Shown here piece after piece: positions 41,672 through 51,414 of a DNA stretch of 64,000 bases. Made by a program: the position numbers and the translations under genes. Every line of letters starts with the position of its first letter. The stretch's first letter is position 1. Under the pieces are notes generated by a model that was not told the DNA's origin, did not search any database, and was given only the letters and a program-made list of their open reading frames with translations. Origin of the DNA: an uncultured Halocynthiibacter sp. (lineage in GTDB: Bacteria > Pseudomonadota > Alphaproteobacteria > Rhodobacterales > Rhodobacteraceae); contig CANNCD010000003.1 of assembly GCA_947503035.1 (NCBI GenBank), positions 62,001 through 126,000 of the forward strand, read 5' to 3'.

Positions 41672-42676
41672 CTAGGGCGTTTCTCGCATGCGATTGGGTG
41701 TGGTGCCATACCAACGATGGAACGCGCGGTAAAACGCGGCTTCCTCGGCATAGCCGACGGCTTCGGAAATCTGCGCGATGGATTTGTCGGTGCGTGACAA
41801 CAGAGCGGTTGCACGGTTGCGGCGTTGTTCGTCCTTTAATTGGGTCAAGGAATGGCCCGCGTTTTTCAACATCCGATGCAAGGATGAGCGCGACATCCCC
41901 AGCATACCGGCGACCTCATCCGCACCGGGCCAATCTTGGGCGGGGCCGCTTAGGCATTTCTGGATGATTTCGTGCTTGATCCCATCGGTTTCGCGATACC
42001 CGCGCAGGAACGCCTCGGGGAGGCTGCGCAGGAACGCCTTGAGGTCCTTTTCAGAGCGATCCGTTTTGCGGCTCAGATATTTTTTATCAAACATCAGCCG
42101 CGGGACCGGCGCATCAAAGACGACAGGCACTCCAAAGAAATCGCCATAGTCATTCTGCGCGAGAGGCTCGCTACAGGGGAATTCAACGGCGGTGATCGGA
42201 ATGCGTTCCCGCGCGGCCCAGCAATTGAAGCCGTGTAAGATATTGAAAAACGCACGATATTTGAACGCGCCCGAAGATGGCGTGCCCTCGTGGAGGGTCA
42301 CGACACAGTGCCGCCCTTCGATCGACACCGTGCCATAGGGTTCGTCCAGAACGACCCGCAGGAACCGCAGGCTTCGTTTTATCGCGACATCAAGCGTCCC
42401 TGCGCCCCTGATTGCATGGCCCAACAACGTGGTGCTTCCTGGTCGCATTGGCCGCGCCCCAAGACCAAAGAATTCATCCTGCATTGCATAGGACAGCTCG
42501 AGCCAAACGCGGCCAAATTGTTGGGTGTCGAGATGATCCAATTGATCGGGGGAGACCTGTGCCGCCTGCAATATCCGTGCGGGATCGGCCCCGCCCGCCG
42601 AGGCACATTCAAGCGCCTCTTTGACGAAGATCGGCGCGACGGGACGGCGTCGTATCGGAGTGTCATTTTGTGTCAA
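41672..42676 (-). CDS. AraC-family regulator (Arabinose_bd N-terminal domain type)
   Basis: A regulator of about 334 residues with an N-terminal effector domain of the arabinose_bd/OruR type (PIFVKEALECASAGGADPARIL...) and a C-terminal AraC domain (DEVAGMLGMSRSSLHRMLKNAG and IAQISEAVGYAEEAAFYRAFHRW). The start is uncertain: the frame is open to an ATG at 42760, but that would overlap the start of the divergent dehydrogenase gene. I choose the TTG at 42676, which gives a usual length. Placed between the enoyl-CoA hydratase and the acyl-CoA dehydrogenase operon, it probably activates valine catabolism, like MmsR in pseudomonads. Confidence 0.82.
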   Translation of the reverse strand: MTQNDTPIRRRPVAPIFVKEALECASAGGADPARILQAAQVSPDQLDHLDTQQFGRVWLELSYAMQDEFFGLGARPMRPGSTTLLGHAIRGAGTLDVAIKRSLRFLRVVLDEPYGTVSIEGRHCVVTLHEGTPSSGAFKYRAFFNILHGFNCWAARERIPITAVEFPCSEPLAQNDYGDFFGVPVVFDAPVPRLMFDKKYLSRKTDRSEKDLKAFLRSLPEAFLRGYRETDGIKHEIIQKCLSGPAQDWPGADEVAGMLGMSRSSLHRMLKNAGHSLTQLKDEQRRNRATALLSRTDKSIAQISEAVGYAEEAAFYRAFHRWYGTTPNRMRETP

Positions 42677-42699
42677 ATTTCGTGCACCTGTCGGCAATG
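42677..42699 (+). promoter_or_regulatory. Possible AraC-type site in front of the valine operon and araC gene
   Basis: ATTTCGTGCAC, five bases, GGCA, one base, TG. It matches the site at 40777-40799 in sequence and spacing, lies next to the proposed AraC start codon, and is about 60-80 bases upstream of the acyl-CoA dehydrogenase start. Confidence 0.45.
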
Positions 42700-42758
42700 T
42701 TGGGGCGATATGCAAGTGATACCTTAGGGAACCGGCACAACTTTGCAAAGGACCAGAC

Positions 42759-43904
42759 ATGATTTTGGACGAAACTCAAACCGCCATCCGTGACATGGCA
42801 CGCCAGTTTGCCAAGGCGGAACTTTGGCCTGGCGCCGAAGCGCGTGACCGCGAGGCCCGCTTTCCCAAGGCGGAATTGGCCGCAATGGGCGAACTGGGTT
42901 TCCTGAGCATGCAGGTCCCAGAAGAATACGGCGGGTTTGGCGCGGATTTCGTAAGTTATGCGGCAGCCATTGAAGAAATCGCCGCGGGTGACGGCGCCTG
43001 TTCGACGATCATGTCGGTTCATAGCTCGGTCGGCTGCGGCCCGATCCGCGATTACGGGACCGAAGACCAGAAACAGAAATACCTTCCGAAATTGGCATCG
43101 GGCGAATGGATCGGCGGCTTTGCCTTGACCGAACCACAGGCCGGATCAGACGCGTCAAATTTGCGGACCACGGCGGTGCGGGACGGCGACCACTATGTGA
43201 TCAATGGCGCGAAACAATTCATCACATCCGGCAAAAACGGCCAGATGTTGATCATTTTCGCCATCACCGACAAATCTGCCGGTAAACGTGGCATTTCGGC
43301 GTTTATCGTTGAAACCGACACCCCCGGTTACGAGGTGGTGCGCGTCGAAGAAAAGCTGGGTATTCATTCGTCCGACACCTGTCAGATCGCGTTTGAAAAC
43401 ATGCGCATCCCCGCCGAAAACCTTTTGGGTAAAGAGGGCCAAGGGTACAAAATCGCCCTTGCGAATTTGGAGAGCGGCCGTATCGGTATCGCCGCCCAAG
43501 CCGTCGGCATGGCCCGAAGTGCCTTTGAATATGCCCGTGATTACGCCGTGGATCGTCAGGCCTTTGGGAAGTCGATTTTCGACCAACAGGGGATCTCGTT
43601 CAAATTGGCCGACATGGACACCCAGATCGAAGCGGGTCGCCAGATGGTGTTCCACGCCGCCGCCCTTAAGGACGCAGGCCTGCCGTGTTTGCGCGAGGCC
43701 TCGATGGCGAAACTGTTTACGTCCGAAATGGCAGAAAAGGTCTGTTCACACGCGATCCAAATCTTGGGTGGTTATGGGTTCCTGAGTGACCATCCTGTAG
43801 AGCGCATTTACCGCGACGCCCGTATTTGCCAGATTTACGAAGGCACCAGCGAGATACAACGTCTTGTTATTGCGCGAAATATTAAATCCGAAGCGGCGGG
43901 ATAG
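42759..43904 (+). CDS. Acyl-CoA dehydrogenase, probably isobutyryl-CoA dehydrogenase
   Basis: A 381-residue FAD enzyme of the short/branched-chain acyl-CoA dehydrogenase family. FAD-binding segments [15 protein letters not shown] and [13 protein letters not shown] are present, and the C-terminal [15 protein letters not shown] ends in the usual way. The catalytic Glu of this group should be in the C-terminal half (QIYEGTSE). Followed after three bases by 3-hydroxyisobutyryl-CoA hydrolase and then 3-hydroxyisobutyrate dehydrogenase, it most likely oxidises isobutyryl-CoA to methacrylyl-CoA in valine breakdown. The substrate is inferred from context. Confidence 0.88.
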   Translation: MILDETQTAIRDMARQFAKAELWPGAEARDREARFPKAELAAMGELGFLSMQVPEEYGGFGADFVSYAAAIEEIAAGDGACSTIMSVHSSVGCGPIRDYGTEDQKQKYLPKLASGEWIGGFALTEPQAGSDASNLRTTAVRDGDHYVINGAKQFITSGKNGQMLIIFAITDKSAGKRGISAFIVETDTPGYEVVRVEEKLGIHSSDTCQIAFENMRIPAENLLGKEGQGYKIALANLESGRIGIAAQAVGMARSAFEYARDYAVDRQAFGKSIFDQQGISFKLADMDTQIEAGRQMVFHAAALKDAGLPCLREASMAKLFTSEMAEKVCSHAIQILGGYGFLSDHPVERIYRDARICQIYEGTSEIQRLVIARNIKSEAAG

Positions 43905-43907
43905 ACC

Positions 43908-44951
43908 ATGTCAGAAGATGTCATTATCCGAAAACCTGGGCGTGCGGGTCACATTACCCTGAACCGTCCCGATGCGTTGAATGCCTTGACCGGAGACATG
44001 TCGATTGCGATCGAAAACGCCTTGGATGCGTGGCGCGAAGACGATGCCGTTGAGGTGGTGATCATGGACGCCAATGGCCCCAAGGCGTTCTGTGCCGGCG
44101 GCGATATTGCCAAGCTCTATGAAAAAGGCAGCGCCGGAGAATATGAATTTGGTCGCGCTTTTTGGCATCAAGAATATCAGGTGAACCTCAAAATCTCGGA
44201 TTATCCCAAACCCGTGGTTGTCTTTATGCAGGGCTTTACCATGGGCGGTGGTGTTGGGCTTGCGGGGCACGCGTCACACCGGATTGTTGGCGAAACCACC
44301 AAGATAGCGATGCCCGAATGCGGTATTGGTCTGATCCCCGACGTGGGGGGGACCTATTTGCTTGGGCGTGCGCCTGGTGAAATCGGAGTCTATCTTGGCC
44401 TTACGGGTACACGGATGGAGGCCGAGGATGCGATATACGCGTCATTTGCCGATTGGTTTGTGCCCCAAGAGCGCTGGGGTGATCTCAAATCCACCCTTAT
44501 CCAAGACGGAGACGTGACGGCGATCCAAACCGCGGCGCAAGACCCCACAGGCGGTATCTTGGCGCAGCTTCAGCCGGAAATTGACCGTCTTTTTGCAGCG
44601 GATACGGTGCCTGATATTCGCCAATCTCTTGCGCAGGAGGGTACAGAATTTGCACAGTCCGCACGCAAGAAATTGGCCAAGGGGTCGCCCTTGGCGCTGG
44701 GGTGTGCATTGAATGCCATCCGCGCCGCACGCCGTGGAGATTTGACCGATGCCCTTGCCCGAGAATTTCGTTTTTCCTATCGCGCACAAGAATATGGTGA
44801 TTTCATCGAAGGTATTCGCGCCCAGATTATCGACCGTGATTTTGCCCCGAAATGGCGTCACGATGGTGGAGATCCGCACGAGAACGAAGTGATCGAGATG
44901 CTTGCCGATCTTGGCGCAAACGAATGGACCCCAACTGGAGACACCCAATGA
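43908..44951 (+). CDS. 3-hydroxyisobutyryl-CoA hydrolase
   Basis: A 347-residue crotonase-superfamily thioesterase that frees 3-hydroxyisobutyrate from CoA. It has the typical longer chain of HIBCH (about 350 versus 260 residues for hydratases), with KAFCAGGDIAKLYE, MGGGVGLAGHASHRIVGE and AMPECGIGLIPDVGGTYLLGR, whose ECGIGLIPDVG is characteristic of the hydrolase subfamily. The C-terminal half (EFRFSYRAQEYGDFIEGIRAQ...) also belongs to it. It sits three bases after the dehydrogenase gene, and its TGA overlaps the ATG of the next (ATGA). Confidence 0.92.
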   Translation: MSEDVIIRKPGRAGHITLNRPDALNALTGDMSIAIENALDAWREDDAVEVVIMDANGPKAFCAGGDIAKLYEKGSAGEYEFGRAFWHQEYQVNLKISDYPKPVVVFMQGFTMGGGVGLAGHASHRIVGETTKIAMPECGIGLIPDVGGTYLLGRAPGEIGVYLGLTGTRMEAEDAIYASFADWFVPQERWGDLKSTLIQDGDVTAIQTAAQDPTGGILAQLQPEIDRLFAADTVPDIRQSLAQEGTEFAQSARKKLAKGSPLALGCALNAIRAARRGDLTDALAREFRFSYRAQEYGDFIEGIRAQIIDRDFAPKWRHDGGDPHENEVIEMLADLGANEWTPTGDTQ

Positions 44952-45820
44952 AAATCGCATTTATCGGACTAGGAAACATGGGCGGTCCAATGGCCGCGAA
45001 CCTTGCTGCGGCGGGGCATGATGTGGTCGGTGTTGATCCTGTGGCGACGCCGGATGGCCTGACCATGGCGGCAAATTCGACCGAGGCCTGTGCGGGGGCC
45101 GATGTTGCCATCACGATGCTTCCGAATGGCGCGATCCTGCGGTCGGTTGCGGATGACGTGATCCCCGCCCTTCCCAAGGGCGCGGTGTTTATCGATTGTT
45201 CGACCGTCGATGTCGACAGCGCCCGCGCGGTCGCCGCACAAGCCGAGGTCGCGGGGCTTGGCATGTTGGACGCACCGGTATCTGGTGGGATCAAGGGCGC
45301 AGCCGACGGAACGCTGACCTTTATGATTGGCGGCGGTGCGGATGCATTGGCCACGACGCAGGGTCTGTTCGATATCATGGGCCAAAAGTCTGTGCATTGC
45401 GGTGCCGCGGGCGCAGGCCAAGCGGCCAAGATTTGCAATAACATGATCCTTGGCATCACCATGCTTGGCACTTGCGAGGCCTTTGCCATGGCGGACAAGC
45501 TGGGCCTTGATCGTCAGGCGATGTTCGACGTTGTGTCCACGTCATCTGGCTACAGCTGGTCCATGAACGCCTATTGCCCTGCCCCTGGGGTCGGACCAAC
45601 AAGCCCCGCAGACAACGATTACAAACCAGGGTTCGCCGCGGAACTGATGCTAAAGGATTTGGGACTTTCGCAAGATGCCGCAAGCGCCTGCGATGCGGAT
45701 ACCCCCATGGGACGTTTGGCCAATGAGATATATGCGAAATTTGTCGCGGACGGCGGACAAGGCGTCGACTTTTCGGGGGTTTTGCCTTGGCTTGCCCAAC
45801 GTGGAAACACCGGTTCTTAA
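44948..45820 (+). CDS. mmsB: 3-hydroxyisobutyrate dehydrogenase
   Basis: A 290-residue NAD-dependent beta-hydroxyacid dehydrogenase that makes methylmalonate semialdehyde. The Rossmann start IAFIGLGNMGGPMAANL, the substrate-binding DAPVSGGIKGAADGTL, and GAGQAAKICNNMILG with the catalytic Lys are all present. Its ATG overlaps the hydrolase stop, completing a translationally coupled valine operon. The methylmalonate-semialdehyde dehydrogenase that should follow (mmsA) is not in the window. Confidence 0.93.
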   Translation: MKIAFIGLGNMGGPMAANLAAAGHDVVGVDPVATPDGLTMAANSTEACAGADVAITMLPNGAILRSVADDVIPALPKGAVFIDCSTVDVDSARAVAAQAEVAGLGMLDAPVSGGIKGAADGTLTFMIGGGADALATTQGLFDIMGQKSVHCGAAGAGQAAKICNNMILGITMLGTCEAFAMADKLGLDRQAMFDVVSTSSGYSWSMNAYCPAPGVGPTSPADNDYKPGFAAELMLKDLGLSQDAASACDADTPMGRLANEIYAKFVADGGQGVDFSGVLPWLAQRGNTGS

Positions 45821-45859
45821 ATCACATCAATCGCGTCAGAGGGCTTTGCAACGGATGCG

Positions 45860-46645
45860 CTAATGACCCATTCGGGCATAGTTTTTTCCAATGACGTCTG
45901 CTGCGGCGCGAAGGTTCGTCAGGTGCGATTTTACGATCGTTTCAACACGCGCGTCGTCAGCGTTCCAAACAAGGTTGATTGCGCCCACGGGTGTTTTATC
46001 GGCAACGATAGGCACGCCAATCGCCGAGGGCAAAGCCCCATAATCCACGGCCCGCCCCCAGTGACCATCGGCGCGTACCGCGTATCCTTGTTTCAAAATT
46101 GTGCGCAACAATTGAGGGAGTTGCGGCAGGACGGACCGTTCTTCGCGGGGCAATTTTTCCGCGAGTTTCATCAACAACTCGGTCTGTTCTTCGGCGGGCG
46201 AAACCGAAAGAAATGACAGGCCCAATGCCGAAAATACCGGCGATGGTCGATAGCCGATAACCTCGGGGTAGACCCCGTGTTGTTTAAACACACGCGTAGA
46301 ATCGACGATTTCGGTGCGCCCGTCCCCAATCGCAGCAGCAAGATCCACACCCATGCCGCACAGGGTCGACAGACGTACGATTTCTTGCTTTGAGGCTGCC
46401 ACAAGACGATCTGTTTCTTCGGTCTTGCCACCACTGATTGGAAAGGCAGAACCAAGCCGATAACACCCATCGCTTTTTTGACGTATCAGCCATCTGCGAT
46501 TTTCCAAAGTTGCACAAATGCGTAAAATCGTTGGCTTGGGCAGCCCTGTCTCCTGCGCCAAAACCGCCAATGAGCACGCGCCCGCGGCCTGAATCACCTC
46601 AAGGACAGTAATGCTGCGATCAATGGAACGATTTAATTTGAGCAT
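45860..46645 (-). CDS. IclR-family transcriptional regulator
   Basis: A 261-residue regulator with an N-terminal winged helix-turn-helix (SITVLEVIQAAGACSLAVLAQETGLPKPTILRI) and a C-terminal IclR effector domain (GMGVDLAAAIGDGRTEIVDS...ALPSAIGVPIVADKTPVGAINLVW). IclR proteins often sense carboxylic or aromatic acids. It is divergent from the TRAP/sulfatase operon and almost certainly its regulator. The ATG at 46645 has GAGG upstream. A 19-bp inverted repeat lies in the intergenic gap. Confidence 0.9.
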   Translation of the reverse strand: MLKLNRSIDRSITVLEVIQAAGACSLAVLAQETGLPKPTILRICATLENRRWLIRQKSDGCYRLGSAFPISGGKTEETDRLVAASKQEIVRLSTLCGMGVDLAAAIGDGRTEIVDSTRVFKQHGVYPEVIGYRPSPVFSALGLSFLSVSPAEEQTELLMKLAEKLPREERSVLPQLPQLLRTILKQGYAVRADGHWGRAVDYGALPSAIGVPIVADKTPVGAINLVWNADDARVETIVKSHLTNLRAAADVIGKNYARMGH

Positions 46646-46677
46646 CAATCCTCACTTATTGCACAGATCATTCGTAG

Positions 46678-46696
46678 CGTTTCACCTAGTGTAACG
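46678..46696. promoter_or_regulatory. Inverted repeat between IclR and TRAP genes
   Basis: CGTTTCAC-cta-GTGTAACG has arms agreeing at seven of eight positions. It lies 33 bases upstream of the IclR start and about 105 upstream of the permease start, a reasonable IclR operator. Confidence 0.5.
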
Positions 46697-46801
46697 GTGC
46701 ATCGACAGAGACACCAGCCCCGCTTAGGTTGACCAAGAGAGTTGGTAGCGTTGAAGCGGAGAGCAACGCGGTTCAAAACTCGGAACGTCTGGGAGGGCAC
46801 C

Positions 46802-48664
46802 ATGATGGAAAATATGAGAACGTCGGCCTTTGCGCTGATTTCGATGGCACTGTCTTTGGTGATCGTGGGCGTCGTGTTTTACGTATCGGTGTTCGGCGTG
46901 TTTTCGGATTCGTATCTGCGTGTCGGCATGTTGTTGGTCAGTGGCGTTTTGATTGTCCTTTTGGACCTTGGACGTACCCCGACGCTTTTGGGGCGCGCTG
47001 CACTTGCGCTTGTGTCCGTTGCTCTTGCGTTGGGTGTTTATCAATATTTCCAAGCGGCTGCGGAGATTGAGACCGGCCTATATTTCTTGTCCTCCAAGGA
47101 TATTTGGATGGGGCTTTTGGGTCTTGTCGCGATTGTCGAATTGACCCGTCGTGCGGTTGGATCGGTTATGGCGGTCGTTGCTGGTACTGTGTTGGTTTAC
47201 GGCGCGTTTGGTCATCTGGCCCCTGGGTTTCTGCGTCACGCGGGTGTTTCCACCGAGGAAATCATGACCGTTTTGTGGTTCTCCTTTGATGGTGTGTTCG
47301 GACGTCCGATGGCGACCGTGGTGTCGACAATTCTGATCTTCATTATGTTTGGTGCCCTGCTCGAATTTTTGCAGATCGACAAGGTTCTGGTGAAACTCGC
47401 GCTTGCCACCACTGGACGTCTGCGTGCAGGCCCCGCCGCCGCCGCGACCGTGGCCAGTGGGCTATTCGGAACCATTTCCGGCAGCGCCGTGGCCAACGTT
47501 GTTGGAACCGGTGTTATCACCATTCCTCTTATCAAGAAGCGCGGCTTTTCCCCTCGTTTTGCTGGCGCGGTTGAGGCAGCCGCCTCAAGCGGTGGGCAAA
47601 TTACGCCCCCAATCATGGGCGCGGTTGCGTTCATCATGGCCGATGTGACAAGCGTTCCTTACCTTACCATTTGTCTCGCTGCGACGGTGCCTGCGGTGCT
47701 GTATTATGGCGGTCTGTTCATGGCGATTTCCTGCGCCTCGCGCTCGATGGATATTTCGGACGAGACCCCACCCCGCGCCACGTTTGACTGGCGCGAGATT
47801 GCGCAGATGATCACTTTTGCGCTCTCTTTGGCTGGTATCGTGATTACCATGATCGGGGGCTCGTCCCCTGCCTATGCGGGTTTCGTCGGCGTCGCGATTG
47901 CTGCTGTTCTTGGGTTCTGCATTCGCCCGAAGTTGCTTTTCGATCTTGCGGGCTGGAGCCAATTCGTTCTGGCTGGGGCGAAAATTTCGGCCCAATTGGT
48001 CGTGATTGTCGGCGCGGTGGGCATCGTGATCGGCGTGCTCAATATGACCGGTGTTGGCTTGCGCTTTGCGTCTCTGCTGTCGAGTCTTGCGGATGATCAG
48101 TTGCTCTTGTCTTTGGTGTTGATGGCGGTGGCGTGTCTATTGCTGGGTATGGGCATGCCGACGGTACCGGCGTATCTGATCATCGTATTGGTGATGGGGC
48201 CGTCGCTGCAAAAGCTGGGCGTGCCGATCATCCACACCCATTTGTTCGTTCTGTATTTCGGTGTTCTATCCGCGATTACACCGCCGGTGGCCTTGGCCGC
48301 ATTTGCCGCCGCCCCAATTGCCGGCGCCGCCCCCATGAGCACCGCACTCGAGGCATCACGTTTGGCCCTTCCCGGCTTTGTGATCCCATTCGCATTTATC
48401 TTTAAACCCGCGTTGCTGTTGGGGACGGGTTTCCCGCTTTGGGACTCCGTACAGGCGATCATCTTTGTCTTTATCGCGGTCATCTTGATTTCCCGCGCCT
48501 GCTATCCGCGCGACAACAAACTGCACATGGTGCCGGTTGGGCTTGCTCTTGCTGCTGGCCTCATATTCTTCGGCCCAATTGTGTCATGGTGCGCAGCCTT
48601 TGCCGCCATCGCCCTGATCTATTTTGACGGGATGGCACAGAAACAAACGTCAATTATTTCATGA
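46802..48664 (+). CDS. TRAP transporter fused permease (DctQ-DctM type, TAXI partner)
   Basis: A 620-residue inner-membrane permease in which small (Q) and large (M) TRAP subunits are one chain; more than 15 hydrophobic helices are visible. Typical stretches are SGLFGTISGSAVANVVGTG, EAAASSGGQITPPIMGAVAF and LGMGMPTVPAYLIIVLVM, hallmarks of the fused TRAP permeases that work with TAXI binding proteins. Transport would be driven by a sodium or proton gradient. GGGAGG lies just upstream of the ATG at 46802. It heads an operon with the binding protein (19-base gap), sulfatase, SulP and RidA. Confidence 0.92.
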   Translation: MMENMRTSAFALISMALSLVIVGVVFYVSVFGVFSDSYLRVGMLLVSGVLIVLLDLGRTPTLLGRAALALVSVALALGVYQYFQAAAEIETGLYFLSSKDIWMGLLGLVAIVELTRRAVGSVMAVVAGTVLVYGAFGHLAPGFLRHAGVSTEEIMTVLWFSFDGVFGRPMATVVSTILIFIMFGALLEFLQIDKVLVKLALATTGRLRAGPAAAATVASGLFGTISGSAVANVVGTGVITIPLIKKRGFSPRFAGAVEAAASSGGQITPPIMGAVAFIMADVTSVPYLTICLAATVPAVLYYGGLFMAISCASRSMDISDETPPRATFDWREIAQMITFALSLAGIVITMIGGSSPAYAGFVGVAIAAVLGFCIRPKLLFDLAGWSQFVLAGAKISAQLVVIVGAVGIVIGVLNMTGVGLRFASLLSSLADDQLLLSLVLMAVACLLLGMGMPTVPAYLIIVLVMGPSLQKLGVPIIHTHLFVLYFGVLSAITPPVALAAFAAAPIAGAAPMSTALEASRLALPGFVIPFAFIFKPALLLGTGFPLWDSVQAIIFVFIAVILISRACYPRDNKLHMVPVGLALAAGLIFFGPIVSWCAAFAAIALIYFDGMAQKQTSIIS

Positions 48665-48683
48665 TCTTGAGGAGGAGATACCC

Positions 48684-49715
48684 ATGAAAACCACCCATAT
48701 GAACCGACGCACGGTTCTTGCAAGCGCAACAGCGACAGCCGCGGCCACCATGCTGCCAAGCGCGGCCTTTGCAAAAGAATTGCTGCGTATGTCCACACTC
48801 GGCCCAGGCACCAGCCCGAACCTTGTGATGACCACATTCGCGAACATCATCAACAGCGAGCTGTCCGACTTTGAAATTCAGGTCAACGCGACGGGCGCGG
48901 CCACGCGCCATGTGCTTGAAGTTGCGATGGGTAAGACCAGCTTTTGCATGTCTTCGCCTGTTATCCAGACCTTGTTGGAAGGTCAGCGCGCGATGTACGC
49001 AAAAATGGACCAAGCCCCAGAGCTGGCTAAAAAATTGCGCGCGGTGCTGAATTTCCCAATGGGTGTTTACCACATCGCGGTGTACGAATCCTCGGGCATC
49101 AAATCCCTGAATGACATCAAAGGGAAACGCGTTTTCCTAGGACCTCCTGGTGGCGCGGCATATGCGACGATGAACCGGTTGTTCGCGGCACTGACTGGCC
49201 TTGAAGAAGGTAAAGATTACGAAGCCGTAAAACTTGGCTGGGACGCCGCCGCCGCTGCATTCCAAGACGGCAACCTTGACGTCTATTGTAACCCAACCAA
49301 CGCGCCAAGCCCTGTGTTGACACAGATCGCGGTGACAAACCCGATCCGCTTCCTTGGCATTCCCGACGATCAGCTCGAAAGCGAAGCCGTCCAAGGGCTT
49401 GCAAACCGTCCTGGCTTTGGTTTGGACACGATCCCTGTGGGCGTTTACGGCGACAATCAGGTGAACGAGACCGCAGTGACGACGCTGGGTGTAACTGTGG
49501 GTATCGTGACGCACGAAGATGCGGATGAGGACATGATCTATAACATGACCAAAACATTCTTTGCGGGCGTCGACGAGATGCGTGAAACCGCGCCGTGGCT
49601 TGGTTCTGTTACCCCTGAGAATGCGGTCAAGGACATCAACATGCTTCTTCACCCAGGTGCGCTTCGTGCGCTCGAAGAGTTGGGGGTTTCCATCCCTGAC
49701 GTTGCACGTTCCTAA
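48684..49715 (+). CDS. TAXI-family TRAP substrate-binding protein
   Basis: A 343-residue periplasmic binding protein. The N-terminus MNRRTVLASATATAAATMLPSAAFA is a signal peptide with a twin-Arg; an upstream in-frame ATG (48684) adds five residues. The mature part resembles TAXI proteins: GPGTSPNLVMTTFANII, NATGAATRHVLEVAMGKTSF, and KGKRVFLGPPGGAAYATM. GAGGAGG precedes the start. Ligands of TAXI proteins include dicarboxylates and amino acids; here a sulfated organic acid is suggested by the sulfatase next door, but the sequence does not prove it. Confidence 0.9.
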   Translation: MKTTHMNRRTVLASATATAAATMLPSAAFAKELLRMSTLGPGTSPNLVMTTFANIINSELSDFEIQVNATGAATRHVLEVAMGKTSFCMSSPVIQTLLEGQRAMYAKMDQAPELAKKLRAVLNFPMGVYHIAVYESSGIKSLNDIKGKRVFLGPPGGAAYATMNRLFAALTGLEEGKDYEAVKLGWDAAAAAFQDGNLDVYCNPTNAPSPVLTQIAVTNPIRFLGIPDDQLESEAVQGLANRPGFGLDTIPVGVYGDNQVNETAVTTLGVTVGIVTHEDADEDMIYNMTKTFFAGVDEMRETAPWLGSVTPENAVKDINMLLHPGALRALEELGVSIPDVARS

Positions 49716-49783
49716 ATCCCAACGGTCGGGGCCTTTGGGCCCTGATCACCCCTGACTAACGACTTTACGGCTGGAGTTTGATC

Positions 49784-51409
49784 ATGACCAAAAACGTTCT
49801 CTTTATTATGTGTGATCAACTGCGGTGGGATTATCTTTCTTGTACGGGTCACCCGCATCTCCACACGCCCAACATCGACAAACTTGCCGAACGTGGTGTG
49901 CTGTTTGACAAGACCTATGTCCAGTCCCCGATCTGTGGGCCGTCCCGTATGTCGTTTTACACAGGGCGATACGCCAGCTCACATGGCTCGACGTGGAATA
50001 ACATTCCCCTGAAGGTCGGGGAAATGACGCTTGGCGACCATCTGCGCCCGCTTGGGGTGCGCACGGTTCTGTGTGGCAAAACCCATATGACCGCCGACGT
50101 CGAGGGCCTTCAACGGCTTGGTCTTTCGCAAGACAGCCAAATCGGTACGCTTGTTGCGGAATGTGGTTTCGAACCGTTTGAACGTGACGATGGGCTTCAC
50201 CCGAATGGGCCGCGCTATCCGCGCAATGAGGCCTATGACGACCATATGAAAAACCGTGGCTGGCTGGACGACAATCCATGGGACAGCGTCGCCAATAGCG
50301 CCGAAGACGACGACGGTAATATCCTGAGCGGCTGGTTCATGGACAACGCGGACAAACCCGCCCGCGCCAAAGACGAAGATAGCGAAACCCCCTATACCAC
50401 CGACCGCGCCATGGATTTCATCCGCGAGGCCGGCGACACATCGTGGTGTCTACATCTTAGCTATATCAAGCCGCATTGGCCCTATATCGTGCCTGCGCCC
50501 TATCATGATATGTACGGCCCCGAGACGCACCTGCCGCCCGTCCGCTCCGAGGCTGAGCGTGCTGATCCGCACCCCGTTTATGGCGAATTTATGCAGGAAC
50601 GCGTGTCACGCGCCTTTTGTGATGACGCGACCCGCACACGTGTTTTGACGGCCTATATGGGCCTGATCAAACAGATCGACGATCAAATCGGACGCCTCAT
50701 GACGTTCTTGGATGAACAGGGTCTAACGGACGAAACGATGATCATCTTTACCTCGGATCACGGGGATTATTTGGGCGATCACTGGATGGGCGAAAAGGAA
50801 CTGTTCCACGATGCGTCATCCCGTGTGCCGTTGATCGTTGTCGATCCAAGCACCAAGGCCGATGCGACCCGCGGCAAGAAATCCGATGCTTTGATTGAGG
50901 CGATTGATCTAGTGCCGACGATCCTGCGCTATTTCGATGGTGGGGATGTGCCGCATATCCTTGAGGGGCACCCGCTTCAGCCGCTGCTTCATGGTGAGGC
51001 CGAGACCGTCCGCGAGGTCGCCGTGTCGGAATACGACTATTCCATGCGCGACGTGCGCCGCCGCCTTGGGGTTGAGGTCAAGGATTCCAAACTAACCATG
51101 CTGTACGATGGGCGCTGGAAATATGTCTTCGCCGAGGGTTTTCGTCCGATGTTGCATGATCTTGAAAACGATCCGGATGAATTGACGGATCTTGGGGCGA
51201 ACCCAGATTACGCAGACCAATGTCAACGTATGGAGCGCCACTTCTTTGATTGGCTGCGCCGCACGTCACAGCGCACGACCGTATCTGACGCGTGGATCGC
51301 CGCGCGCGATAGCCGCTTTGGCGAAGCAAAGTCCGGCATTCTGATCGGGTATCGAAACGAAGCAGAGTTAAAGGATTTCTTGGCAGAATCTGAAAAACAG
51401 CCCACGTAG
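49784..51409 (+). CDS. Cytoplasmic formylglycine-dependent sulfatase
   Basis: A 541-residue alkaline-phosphatase-superfamily hydrolase. The N-terminal metal site is FIMCDQLRWDYLSC, and the sulfatase signature is C51-GPSRMSFYTGR, in which C51 should be converted to formylglycine; FTSDHGDYLGDHWMGEKELFH supplies further metal ligands. No signal peptide is present, so substrates must be imported, presumably by the TRAP system encoded just upstream. Phosphonate monoester hydrolases have the same signature and are an alternative. TGGAG precedes the ATG at 49784. The maturase (FGE) is encoded at 35402. Confidence 0.88.
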   Translation: MTKNVLFIMCDQLRWDYLSCTGHPHLHTPNIDKLAERGVLFDKTYVQSPICGPSRMSFYTGRYASSHGSTWNNIPLKVGEMTLGDHLRPLGVRTVLCGKTHMTADVEGLQRLGLSQDSQIGTLVAECGFEPFERDDGLHPNGPRYPRNEAYDDHMKNRGWLDDNPWDSVANSAEDDDGNILSGWFMDNADKPARAKDEDSETPYTTDRAMDFIREAGDTSWCLHLSYIKPHWPYIVPAPYHDMYGPETHLPPVRSEAERADPHPVYGEFMQERVSRAFCDDATRTRVLTAYMGLIKQIDDQIGRLMTFLDEQGLTDETMIIFTSDHGDYLGDHWMGEKELFHDASSRVPLIVVDPSTKADATRGKKSDALIEAIDLVPTILRYFDGGDVPHILEGHPLQPLLHGEAETVREVAVSEYDYSMRDVRRRLGVEVKDSKLTMLYDGRWKYVFAEGFRPMLHDLENDPDELTDLGANPDYADQCQRMERHFFDWLRRTSQRTTVSDAWIAARDSRFGEAKSGILIGYRNEAELKDFLAESEKQPT

Positions 51410-51414
51410 CCAAC

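Noticed and set aside
42677-42760. Longer AraC protein starting at 42760
   Set aside because: The extra 28 residues would overlap the start codon of the divergent dehydrogenase and its whole promoter region; the family normally starts nearer the TTG at 42676.
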